Assembly: GCA_016713435.1 (NCBI GenBank)
Contig: JADJPD010000030.1
Location: forward strand, 17,944-81,943
Origin: Gemmatimonadota bacterium
GTDB lineage: Bacteria; Gemmatimonadota; Gemmatimonadetes; Gemmatimonadales; GWC2-71-9
Direction of reading: 5' to 3'
DNA length: 64,000 nt
The position numbers and the translations under genes were made by a program. Under the pieces are notes generated by a model. That model was not told the DNA's origin and did not search any database. It worked only from the letters and a program-made list of their open reading frames with translations. Below are positions 55,467 to 63,632 of this stretch, piece after piece (positions within the stretch are counted from its first letter, which is position 1; each line of letters starts with the position of its first letter).

Positions 55467-56012
55467 GAGGACGAACGTCGTGCCCGCCCCCGCGGGTCTC
55501 CACCGGAGTTCCTGCCGCTCCACCCGCGCCACTTCCTCCCCCGGCGTCCACACCTCCACCTGCCGCTGCTCCGCGTCGAGGATCCAGTACGCGGGGACGC
55601 CCGCGGCCATGTAGCAGTGCCGCTTGGCGAAGCGGTCCTGGCGCGCGGTGCCGGGAGAGAGCGCTTCCACCACGAGCAGCAGGTCCCGCACGTCCTCCCA
55701 GCGCGTGAGCCGGCCGAGGGCGGCGGGGACCACGAAGAGATCGGGCTGGAGCAGCGTGGTGGGACCGAAGCGGAGATCGGCCGGGCTCCAGTAGCAGCGG
55801 CCGAGACCTTCCGCCTGGAGCCACGGCAGGAGGCGGTCGTAGAGGGCGGCGAGCAGGCCCTGATGGCCGGGGCCGGGGGCGGGCGTCACCAGCAGCTCCC
55901 CGCGGGCCACCTCGTAGCGGCGGCCGTCGGGTGGGAGGGCGAGGACTTCCTCCGGGGTCCAGAAGCGGCCGTCGGGGGAGCCGGGGAACGCGGCGGCGTG
56001 AGGCATGGCCAT
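55437..56012 (-). CDS. Uma2-family protein 3, intact
   Basis: A 191-residue Uma2 protein with an unbroken frame. It reads MAMPHAAAFPGSPDGRFWT, GRRYEVARGELLVTPAPGPG, LLQPDLFVVPAALGRLTRWED, LLLVVEALSPGTARQDRFAKRH and AYWILDAEQRQVEVWTPGEE, ending FVLDIAGLFDAA. Asp, Glu and Lys of the PD-(D/E)XK core are present. Biochemical role of the family is not known; no partner toxin, antitoxin or transposase lies next to it. It shares the start and upstream block with the two frame-broken copies and is the best model for their repaired sequences. Confidence 0.88.
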   Translation of the reverse strand: MAMPHAAAFPGSPDGRFWTPEEVLALPPDGRRYEVARGELLVTPAPGPGHQGLLAALYDRLLPWLQAEGLGRCYWSPADLRFGPTTLLQPDLFVVPAALGRLTRWEDVRDLLLVVEALSPGTARQDRFAKRHCYMAAGVPAYWILDAEQRQVEVWTPGEEVARVERQELRWRPAGAGTTFVLDIAGLFDAA

Positions 56013-56050
56013 ACGGTACGCTCGGCGGCGGGAGGAATGCAACTCGGCAT
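56006..56050 (-). promoter_or_regulatory. Conserved upstream block of Uma2 gene 3
   Basis: Third copy of the block TTGCAT, spacer, TACCGTATGG, ending at the ATGGCCATGCC start; only a few bases differ from the other two copies. Confidence 0.55.
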
Positions 56051-56145
56051 GGGCCACAGTAGTGGCGCCACGACTGGGGGCTGCTACCAGAACGACGCGA
56101 GGAGGGCCAGAATGTGAGGCGATCCGGCGGTGCACCTGGTACTGC

Positions 56146-56664
56146 TCAGGGCACCGCCGTCGTGTCCGGGCGGTCCGCCACCATGCGGGCCGTCAGGCGG
56201 GTGTAGGCTGGGGGCGGGTTGTTCGGGTCGAGGAGGCGCAGGGTGACAGTCCACTCGGTCCGGCCGCCGCCGAGTTTCCGGACGCGGACGCTGCCGGAGT
56301 CGGCGAGGAAGTCGTCGCCGTTCCAGCGGAGCCCGGCGTAGACCACCCGCGGGCCGGTGACGCCGATCGGGTAGGTGGTGCTGCCTGGCATGGCCGAGAA
56401 CTCGTCGCCGCGCAGGCCGACGACGAGGCTGAAGTCGTACTGGACGAAGTACACGGCGTCCACCTCGTAGGTGCCGCCGTTCCACGGGACCGGCTGGGGG
56501 CCGTCCACGTACGCGGTGTCGAGGGGCACCGTGTCCACCGTGCCGGCGGCGTCGGTGAGGACGATGAGGCCGGTGCCGACGGGGAGCGGGGTCCCCGACG
56601 GCTCGCCGGGGCCGCCGTCGCAGGCCAGGGCGACGGCCAGGGCGGCAATGAGGGCGGTTCGCAT
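56146..56664 (-). CDS. Small lipoprotein C
   Basis: A 172-residue exported lipoprotein (signal IAALAVALACDGG). The mature part is beta-rich: LIVLTDAAGTVDTVPLDTAYVDG, PVPWNGGTYEVDAVYFVQYDFSLVVGL, and RVRKLGGGRTEWTVTLRLLD. The last motif is shared with lipoprotein B (FEQVGGGRIRWTISARML), so the two are distant paralogues. The family is not recognised. ATG 56664 overlaps the stop of the TonB-domain gene as TGATG, so it is the last gene of a four-gene leftward operon. Confidence 0.65.
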   Translation of the reverse strand: MRTALIAALAVALACDGGPGEPSGTPLPVGTGLIVLTDAAGTVDTVPLDTAYVDGPQPVPWNGGTYEVDAVYFVQYDFSLVVGLRGDEFSAMPGSTTYPIGVTGPRVVYAGLRWNGDDFLADSGSVRVRKLGGGRTEWTVTLRLLDPNNPPPAYTRLTARMVADRPDTTAVP

Positions 56665-57456
56665 CAGCGCCGATCCCGCCAGATGAACGGCTGGAACACG
56701 TACACCGACACGGGCCGCCCATTGACCTTGCCGGGCCGGTAGCGGAGGCGCGCGATGGTGGCGCGCGCGGCCTCCTCGAGAGTCGGGGAGTCGCGGAGCA
56801 CAATGTCCACGCTCTCCGGCGCCACGCGCCCGGTGCTGTCGACCACGAAGCGCGCCCAGACCCGGCCCAGGGCGCGGTCGCTCGGCCAGAGGAGGGCGTC
56901 GGCGTTGCGGACGGAGGGTGCTTCGTCCACCTCGGCGGCCGGGCGAGGGGCGGTGGAGTCACGCGGCACCGGGACCCAGCGCGCGTTCCACGACTGGTCG
57001 TAGAGCAGGGAGAGAAGCCGCGCGGCGTCGGCCACGGAGACGAAGGTGTCCCAGCTCTTCTCGCGCTCGTCGGCGTCCTGCACCGAGATGAAGAGCCGGT
57101 CGCGGCGCTCGTAGGCGGGCTGCCAGTTCAAGGCCAGGCGACCGCCCTCGAAGCCCTCGGCGCGGAGCACCACGGCGCGCTGGCGGGGGGCGGGTCCGGT
57201 GCTCACGGCCTCGAGGAGCTCGTTGGCCTGGAGGACCCAGGCCCGCACCTCGTCGGGATGGAAGCGGAGCCAGGTGATGCGGGTCTGGGAACCCTGGCGG
57301 GTGAGCTGGTTGGGGGAGGCGGCGAGCATGAGGCCGCCGATGGTGTCCGGCATGGCCACGAAGTCGGCGAACGGCAGCGCCACGCGGGGCGGACGCCCTG
57401 GGGCAGCAGGGGGCAGGGGTCAGAAGGAGAAGGGCGGCGAGGAGCCGGAGGTGCAT
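56664..57456 (-). CDS. Protein with C-terminal TonB domain, frame broken near the 5' end
   Basis: About 263 residues. A signal-peptide start (MHLRLLAALLLLTP from ATG 57456) lies in one frame, and the mature protein (VALPFADFVAMPDTIGGLML onward) lies in another. The break is between about 57395 and 57440, in a C-rich stretch. The C-terminal 90 residues are a TonB-type domain: VWARFVVDSTGRVAPESVDIV, SPTLEEAARATIARLRYRPGKVNGRPVSVYVFQPF. The middle (TRITWLRFHPDEVRAWVLQANELL) is not recognised. It lacks the N-terminal membrane anchor and Pro-rich span of a real TonB, so it is an exported protein using the same fold. Confidence 0.75.
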
Positions 57457-58047
57457 CAGGGACCCCGGCACGCTGGGGCCGCTCCGGTGGGGCCAGATCG
57501 CGCGATGCCCGGATGGCCGGGCCGATCCCCGTGCCGCCACGACCTGTGCCCGGAGCCGGTAGGCCACCTGCTGCTGCTGGCTCAGCATGCGGGCCGAGAT
57601 GGTCCAGCGGATCCGGCCACCGCCCACCTGCTCGAAGCGAAGACTCCCCGAGTCCGCCACCAGCGTGCTGGAGCCCACGATGACCCCGAACCCGGTGCCC
57701 TCGAGGTTGGTGCCGCCCTGGCCCAGGACGTAGCTCCGCTGCCGGGGCACGACGGCGAGGTCCTGGTGCGCGAGGCCCGCGCCCAGGGTAAGCGCCGGGA
57801 GGTGGGGATTGGCGCCGGCGCCCGTGTTGGGGACGGGGGCGTTGAGACGGAAGTAGTAGGTGGTATCGGTCCCGTTCCAGATGGCCGGGGTGGGGCCGTA
57901 GTAGGACGCGGTGTCCGCGGTGGCGGACTCCTCGACGCCGTTCGGGAAGATGAGGGTGACGCTCGTGCCGAGCGGCGGCGGTTCGGAGGGCTCCGAGCCG
58001 CAGGCAGCGAGGAGGAGGGCCAGCGCGAGGGCGGCGGGGCGGGTCAC
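57456..58047 (-). CDS. Small lipoprotein B, 3' end uncertain
   Basis: From GTG 58047 a lipoprotein signal (ALALALLLAACGS) leads into a beta-rich mature part: TSVTLIFPNGVEESATADT, IWNGTDTTYYFRLNAPVPN, RSYVLGQGG and FEQVGGGRIRWTISARML. These resemble lipoprotein C. The frame passes without a stop into the signal peptide of the next gene. A one-base shift near 57520 would instead give a stop at 57458-57456 overlapping that ATG as TGATG, which matches the junction style of this operon. Length would be about 195 residues. A true fusion of the two proteins is possible but less likely. Confidence 0.55.
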
Positions 58048-58060
58048 CGGGCGATCCGTG

Positions 58061-58675
58061 CTACTCGCCCGTGCAGGGCGAGGTGCCATTGGGGCACGAG
58101 AAGGTGCCGATGCGGACCGCGCTGTCGTAGACCGTGAAGATGACGGTGAGGATCGGGGGCGGCGGGCCGTCGATGGCCACCGACCACTCGTAGGGACCGG
58201 CCTGCTGCCAGGTCCACGCGGGGAAGTCGCCGGGGGTGGTGATGTTGCTGTTGATGGCGACGCTGGTGTTGTGCTTGTCGATCTGGTTGGCCCCGCGCAG
58301 GGTGACGATCGTGGCGTGGACGATGCCCTGGTTGTCGGTGGAGACGTTGCGGACGTACGGGTCGGAGCGGCGGAGGCGCAGCGTGTCCACCTTGCCCGGC
58401 ACCCGCGCGTACTGCCGGGCGAAGGGGAAGTAGGGGTAGATGCTGCCGACGCTCAGCCAGAGCGGCTCCGGGGGGTCCGGGATGGTGAAGCTGCCAGCGT
58501 TGTCGGGGACGAGGGAGTCGGGCGCGAGCGAGTCGCCGTAGTAGACGACGAAGACGGCGCGTGGGTGGCCCTGCAGGGAGTCGATCACGACACCGCGGTA
58601 GCTGCGGCCACTGGGATCGCCGGAGGACCCACAGGCGAGGAGCAGGGCGGCGAGGACGGCGAGTGAGAGGCGCAT
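58061..58675 (-). CDS. Small lipoprotein A
   Basis: A 204-residue exported lipoprotein (signal LAVLAALLLACGSSG). The mature protein has an Ig/carboxypeptidase-regulatory-like start (RSYRGVVIDSLQGHPRAVFVVYYGDSLAPDSLVP, PEPLWLSVGSIYPYF) and a second half with VHATIVTLRGANQIDKHNTSVAIN and EWSVAIDGPPPP. Two cysteines near the end (FSCPNGTSPCTG) could form a disulfide. Family unknown. It is the first gene of the leftward operon with lipoproteins B and C and the TonB-domain protein. Start ATG 58675 puts the signal first; the open frame upstream is Pro/Arg-rich and not gene-like. Confidence 0.65.
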   Translation of the reverse strand: MRLSLAVLAALLLACGSSGDPSGRSYRGVVIDSLQGHPRAVFVVYYGDSLAPDSLVPDNAGSFTIPDPPEPLWLSVGSIYPYFPFARQYARVPGKVDTLRLRRSDPYVRNVSTDNQGIVHATIVTLRGANQIDKHNTSVAINSNITTPGDFPAWTWQQAGPYEWSVAIDGPPPPILTVIFTVYDSAVRIGTFSCPNGTSPCTGE

Positions 58676-58920
58676 GGGCTGGCAGGTGCGGGTGGAGCCG
58701 ACGGGGCAGTCGAGAGGCCGTCCCGGCGCCTCACAGGGGGTGCGGCAAGCCCGTGCCGGACCCTTCAGACAATGCACCTTCCCGGGCTCGCCGTCAACTC
58801 GATACTGCGAGGCGCGTGTGGCTGGCGGGGTTCTCTGCTGGCCTGACGATGGCGGCGCGCCTCTGGCCACGCGGCAGGGAGCGCGCGGACCGGGACCGGC
58901 GCCGGGGCCGGTCCGCGGCC
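58676..58920. other. Gap without a supported gene
   Basis: About 245 bases ahead of the leftward lipoprotein operon. It must hold its promoter, but no clear box pair, repeat or hairpin stands out. Confidence 0.3.
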
Positions 58921-59301
58921 CTACACGCCCGCCGCCGGCACCACCGGCTGGCAGTGCCTCGGCTGGTGCGCGATGACGGCCTTGAGGCTGACGGGCTGCC
59001 AGCGCACTACGCCGTCCGGGCCGCGCACCTCGACCTCCGCCTCCCGGATCGCCTCCAGGAACACCCCTACATAGCCGCTCGGCTGGTCCCTCGACTCGAG
59101 GAGGAGAAGAGCGCAGCCTTCCTCCATCTCACCGATCCGGCCGGTCGCCCATTCACCCAAAAGGCGAATGCGTACGGTGGCACCCTGGTGCAGACTGGTG
59201 GCGGAGTCGGTTGGAGTGGGCGTGGGAGCGGGCGCCGGGCTGGCCTGCGCGGCCAGGATGGCGGGGAGCGCGAGGAACGCGGGGAGCAGGGCCAGTCGCA
59301 T
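58921..59301 (-). CDS. Small secreted hypothetical protein
   Basis: A 126-residue protein with a signal peptide (LPAFLALPAILAAQAS), a short Pro/Thr linker (PAPAPTPTPTDSATS) and a small beta domain. That domain reads GATVRIRLLGEWATGRIGEMEEGCALLLLES, AIREAEVEVRGPDGVVRWQPVSLKAV, resembling an SH3-like barrel. No family is assigned. Start ATG 59301. It stands alone between two leftward genes with more than 150 bases on either side. Confidence 0.6.
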   Translation of the reverse strand: MRLALLPAFLALPAILAAQASPAPAPTPTPTDSATSLHQGATVRIRLLGEWATGRIGEMEEGCALLLLESRDQPSGYVGVFLEAIREAEVEVRGPDGVVRWQPVSLKAVIAHQPRHCQPVVPAAGV

Positions 59302-59461
59302 GAGGCCTCCGCGGGACGTGGAGACGGGCCGGCAGCGGGACGCGCGCGGGGTGCCTTACCATGTCGCCGGACGGATCTGCCGTCAAATCACCCAGCCCCT
59401 CCTGCCGGCTCCATCCTGCCCGCTACTCCCCCGCCTGCCATGGCCGACACGTGGCGCGGGG

Positions 59462-60400
59462 CTACGGCACCAGGCGGATGGTGTAGCCGATGACCTTGTT
59501 GAGCACGATGGCCGGCCGCTCGATGTCCACGATCGCCAGGCCGTCGGGCGGCGGGCCGACCGGGTTGGGCGTGAGGTTGATGGCGCTGGTCGGGATGATC
59601 ATGCGGGGGACCGCCGGGTCGGGCACCAGCGGCGCGCCGCCCCAGAAGCGCGCGGCGCCGGCCATCGTGAGGTCGAGGCGGCCCAGCTCGCCGAGCGTGG
59701 TGGCATCGAGCACCACGGCTTCCCAGTAGGCGTCGACGAGGAGCCGGCTGGGGGAAGGGCCGGCCCAGAGGGCCGCGCCGCCGAAGCGGCCCGCGGTGCG
59801 CGCCAGCACGTCGCCGGTGAGGACGTCGTACAGCTCGAGGGTGTCGGAGCCCGGGCCGCCGCTCGGCAGCCAGTAGAGCTCCCGGTGGGTCCTGGCGCCG
59901 TAGACCCTGCCGGCCGCGGGGATGCGCACCGAATCCACCAGCTGCCCGCTGAGCGCGTCCTGCCACACCGCCCCATCCCCCGCCGGGGCAAGGAGCACCA
60001 GCTCGGCGCCCGAGGTGGCGTCGGGGATGCCGGAACCGATGAAGGTGAAGGGATGGGCCGAGCGGTGCTCCACGGCGAGGGTGCGCGGGTCGAGGGTCGC
60101 GATGGCCGGGGAGGACTGCAGGGCGCCGACCGCCACCAGCAGGTGCTGGCCGTCGGCGGTGAGCCGGGCCTGGAAGGCGGTGTTGGGGTTGATCCCGGGG
60201 GCGATCTCGACGCCGGCCTGGCGGGCCACCACCTGCCAGTCGGCGTCGTAGCGCAGCAGCTCCCAGGTGTCGACCGCGGGCCACTGGTTTACGAACTGGA
60301 CGGCGTAGAACCCGGCCCTGCGCTGCTGCGATGCACCGTGCGGCAATCCCGTATTGACGGCAGTGCCCGTCGGCTGCATGCTACATTTGTAGGCACGCAT
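59462..60400 (-). CDS. Probable beta-propeller protein
   Basis: A 312-residue protein made of repeated four-strand units typical of YncE/WD-like propellers: NTAFQARLTADGQHLLVAVG, SPAIATLDPRTLAVEHRSAHPFTF, GAELVLLAPAGDGAVWQDALSGQLVDSV and SDTLELYDVLTGDVLARTAGRF. It ends GLAIVDIERPAIVLNKVIGYTIRLVP. No catalytic residues are evident. From ATG 60400 there is no signal peptide, odd for a protein among exported neighbours; either the start is wrong or a frame break has removed it (the first 30 residues look unlike the remainder). It is divergent from the lipoprotein gene at 60436, 35 bases away. Confidence 0.6.
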   Translation of the reverse strand: MRAYKCSMQPTGTAVNTGLPHGASQQRRAGFYAVQFVNQWPAVDTWELLRYDADWQVVARQAGVEIAPGINPNTAFQARLTADGQHLLVAVGALQSSPAIATLDPRTLAVEHRSAHPFTFIGSGIPDATSGAELVLLAPAGDGAVWQDALSGQLVDSVRIPAAGRVYGARTHRELYWLPSGGPGSDTLELYDVLTGDVLARTAGRFGGAALWAGPSPSRLLVDAYWEAVVLDATTLGELGRLDLTMAGAARFWGGAPLVPDPAVPRMIIPTSAINLTPNPVGPPPDGLAIVDIERPAIVLNKVIGYTIRLVP

Positions 60401-60435
60401 CCCAGTCCGCCCCCGTCCGCCTCACGGTCCCAGCC

Positions 60436-61887
60436 ATGCACCGACGCGCCCGCATCCTCCTGCTCGCCCTCGTCGCCGCCTGCGGCGGGGGTGAGGACCC
60501 GCAGGGCCCCGGTGGCTCACCCTTCATCAGTTTCGTGGGTGGGGACCGCGGGAGGGACACGGTCCAGTCGACCCTGACGGCCTCGCTGGTGGTCAAGGTG
60601 ACGCAGCAGGGCGGCGACCCGGTGGCGCCCGGGACGCTCGTGCGCTTCCAGGATCATGCCTACCTAATCGGCTCGGGGCTCACCTCGCTTTTCGTCTCGC
60701 CCGAGGAAGACGGCTTCTTCGCATTCGACGTCACTGACACCACCGACGCGCAGGGGGTGGTGCGCGTCGGCATCCGGCTCGGCACGGTGGCGGGTGCCGC
60801 GCGGCTCGTGGTCACGGTCCCGGGCCTCGGGTATGCCGACACCGCACGGTTCCAGGTCCAGGCCGGGAACGCCGCGGGGGTGCGCTTCCTGCCGAAGGAC
60901 ACCGCCGTCTACGTCGCCGGCACCGCGCGCCTGCGCGGCACGATGGTGGATCGGTTCGGCAATCCTCGCCCCGACCCGGTCAGCTACACGTACCTCGCGG
61001 GTCCGGGGAGCGCCACGGCGACCGGGGAGGTCACCGGCAGCGGGTTCGGCCGGGTGAAGGTCCGCGTCGCCGGGCAGGGCTTCATCGATACGGGATTCGT
61101 CAGTGTGGTGCCGCCCGGGGAGATCGCGAGCATCCGGCTCGAGGATCCGGGCGGGCTCGCCATCTTCAACCTCGACGGCACCGGGTACGTGCGGCTCCCC
61201 GACGCCGGGGCGCCGCAGTTCGGTCGGTGGCCGGTCTGGTCGGCGGACGGGGGGGAGATCTACTACTCCAAGGGCACGTCGTTCACGCCGGGGCGGCTCT
61301 ACGCCATGGCGCGCTCGGGGGCGGAGCGGCGCCTCTTCCCGTCGCCGCCGGCCGGGCTGGTGGAGGAGGTGTGGCCGGCCGTGGACCGGGCGGGCGGCTG
61401 GATCCTCTTCAACAACATGGGCGGCGCCAGCGGGGTGTGGCGCGCCTCGCCCGACGGCGCGACGCTCCAGCGGCTCACGGTCGACACGGGGCTCTATACC
61501 ATGCAGCTCTACCCGTCCCTCTCCCCCGACGGGCTCCGCTTTATCGCCAACTCGAGCAACGGCACGCGGGCGTTCACCATGGCGGACGGCAGCGCCTCCG
61601 CCTGGTCGGCGCCGGGCTCGCATCCGAAATGGTCCCCCGACGGCGCGCTGATCGCGGTGCAGAACTACGACGGCGACGTGGTCGTGGTCACCTCGACCGG
61701 CCTCAACCCGCGGAGCATCGCCTCGGGGCGGGCGTACGAGCAGGGCAGCCTGGTCTGGTCGCCCGACAGCAAGTGGCTGCTCGGACGGCACGGCAGCACG
61801 CAGCTGCTCGAGCTGGTGCAGGTCAACTCGGGGATGGTGCTGCCGCTCGGGTTCACGGCGTCGCTGGCGCAGGCGGACTGGCGGTAG
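60436..61887 (+). CDS. Lipoprotein with Big-like domains and PD40/TolB-type propeller
   Basis: A 483-residue exported lipoprotein (signal ILLLALVAACGGG). Residues about 30-220 hold two bacterial Ig-like (Big) domains (STLTASLVVKVTQQGGDPVAPGTLVRF; GVRFLPKDTAVYVAGTARLRGTMVDRFGNP). From about 225 a PD40 propeller follows with PVWSADGGEIYYSKG, YPSLSPDGLRFIANS, PKWSPDGALIAVQ and LVWSPDSKWLLGRHG. Such proteins are abundant cell-surface lipoproteins in this phylum; function is not known, though binding to polysaccharide or protein is the usual guess. The stop codon lies in the 63-bp repeat shared with 55404, so the gene end has been copied or rearranged. Confidence 0.8.
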   Translation: MHRRARILLLALVAACGGGEDPQGPGGSPFISFVGGDRGRDTVQSTLTASLVVKVTQQGGDPVAPGTLVRFQDHAYLIGSGLTSLFVSPEEDGFFAFDVTDTTDAQGVVRVGIRLGTVAGAARLVVTVPGLGYADTARFQVQAGNAAGVRFLPKDTAVYVAGTARLRGTMVDRFGNPRPDPVSYTYLAGPGSATATGEVTGSGFGRVKVRVAGQGFIDTGFVSVVPPGEIASIRLEDPGGLAIFNLDGTGYVRLPDAGAPQFGRWPVWSADGGEIYYSKGTSFTPGRLYAMARSGAERRLFPSPPAGLVEEVWPAVDRAGGWILFNNMGGASGVWRASPDGATLQRLTVDTGLYTMQLYPSLSPDGLRFIANSSNGTRAFTMADGSASAWSAPGSHPKWSPDGALIAVQNYDGDVVVVTSTGLNPRSIASGRAYEQGSLVWSPDSKWLLGRHGSTQLLELVQVNSGMVLPLGFTASLAQADWR

Positions 61888-61938
61888 ACGCCGTCCGCTC
61901 CCTGCAGGTCAGGCCGTGTCGAACAGCCCGGCGATGTC
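61876..61938. repeat. 63-bp direct repeat, copy 2
   Basis: Pairs with 55404-55466 (60 of 63 identical). Here the DWR-stop side belongs to the intact gene at 60436, while the Uma2 side is cut off after the last dozen codons and joins a HEAT-repeat gene instead. Confidence 0.85.
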
Positions 61939-61977
61939 ATTGAAGTGATCGGGGGACTCGTGCGGTTGAAGCGGCGG

Positions 61978-63365
61978 ATGGTTGGTCGCCTGCTGGGCTC
62001 CATCCTGGTGCTCCCATGGGCGGTTGCCCCCATCGGTGCGCAGGATCGAGCGGCCGCGGCCGCGGCGGAGGTTGAGGCGGGGCTGCTCGCTCAGGCGCGC
62101 GACACGTCCGGGGCAGTCCGCGTCAAGGCCATGGCGCGCATGGACGACCTGAGCGCGCCCTCGGACCGGATCGTCGCCGCCCTGATCCGCGGGACCCGGG
62201 ATCCCGTCTGCGACGTCTGGGAGAGGGCGGTGTACGCCCTCGCCGACCTGGCGACGCGGCGCGGCGTCCTCGACGCGCTGGAACGCTCGAGCCAGCGGTG
62301 GGGCGGTGCCACCTTGGAGCCGCAGCAGGATCCACGCGACTGGACTAGCTGTTACTCGGCGATCGAATCGACCATCGAGGCTCTCGCACAGCTCCCGCAG
62401 ACCCTCCCGCCGCGTGCCCTGTCGCAGGCGGATCGCGCGCTGGCGCGACTGTTTGAAGATCCCAACCCCTTCGTGCGTTACCTGGCGCTGCGTCACGTCC
62501 CGTCGCCGGCCGGGCCCGCAGTGCGCGCGGCCCTCCGGAAGGCCCTCTGGGACACGGAGCCGGGACTCCGCGCGGATGCCATCTGGTGGGTGCGGAAGCA
62601 GGACACCACCTCCACGGAGATCCGGGCCCGACTCGAGGAACTCGCGGGCGACTCGCTGCGCCGTATCCGGGAGGCGGCCATGAACGCCCTCCCGGCGTAC
62701 GGTCCCGAGGGCAAGGCTGCCGTACAGCGATTCCTCGCCAGTGCACGCCGCGAGGTGCGCATCGCGGCCGCGGTGGTGGCGCACCGGGGGACATTCCCGG
62801 ATTCCTTGCAGGCCAGGCTCTCCGACCTCGCCGGATGCGGCACCACCCGAATTGTGGGCGGGCCGAGGGTGTTCCCTGATTCGCTGGCGGGTACGTACCG
62901 GCTCGTCATGGTCGGCGCTGGTCCGGTGCGCGACGCGCTCGAGCCCGCGCCCAGGAAGTCGACTCTGTGGTGGCGGGCCAGATGGAGTTGTGGGTCCAGG
63001 ATACGCTGCACTTCTGGTTGCACGACCGAGCGGGAAGGAGGGATCCATCGTGGAAGTTCTATCACCCGCTTGGCGGGGCGACGGACCTGGATGTGTCACG
63101 GCTCGGCATCGGCGGCCTCAGCCGTCCACTTTCGCGGCGTGGAGACGACCCTGGCATACAGACGCAGGTGCGTCTGCCGGAAGGCGTGGCGACGGACGGA
63201 TTCGACCTTGAGTTTGGCACGGGGGTCGGGCTCGACACGCCGTGGCTCAGGCTGATGGTCTGGTCGGCGTCGGAGGCGGGGTTCCGCGGCACGTGGGTCT
63301 ACGGGGCGGGATATCCCGATGACCGGTGGTCCGGACTCTTCTGTGCGGTACGCTTGCCCGAGTAG
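61978..63365 (+). CDS. Exported HEAT-repeat protein, frame broken
   Basis: From ATG 61978 a signal peptide (SILVLPWAVAPIGAQD) precedes alpha-helical HEAT/PBS-lyase-type repeats: DRIVAALIRGTRDPVCDVWERAVYALADLAT, NPFVRYLALRHVPSPAGPAVRAALRKAL, GLRADAIWWVRKQDT and GDSLRRIREAAMNALPAYG. Near 62950 the frame shifts by one base and continues EVDSVVAGQMELWVQDTLHFWLHDRAG as a beta-rich C-terminal domain to a stop at 63365. Joined length is about 462 residues. HEAT proteins are scaffolds; the partner is unknown. It starts 90 bases after the propeller lipoprotein gene, separated by the Uma2 remnant. Confidence 0.75.
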
Positions 63366-63632
63366 CCCTGATCTAGGATCCTGTTCCCGGATTCGTTACT
63401 CACGCATACCCGCCCCGCGTGGGAGGCGGCCTCGCCATCTGTATGGCGCCCCGCCCTCCCGGTGCCCTCGCTATGCCTCACGGGGTAGTCAAAGACTCCC
63501 CAATCGGCGGATGCTCAGGCTCCCTAGGAACCGGGGCTGCGGCTCCTGCCCGTGCCCCGCGATGCACTGGCGGGGCCCTCGGTCGGCTTGACCGAGCAGG
63601 CGGTCCTCCTGGGACGGCGTACCTTTCTTGCC
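63366..63632. other. Gap before the last gene
   Basis: About 265 bases with no supported gene. It contains the promoter of the partial lipoprotein gene that follows; no repeat or strong hairpin is apparent. Confidence 0.3.
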
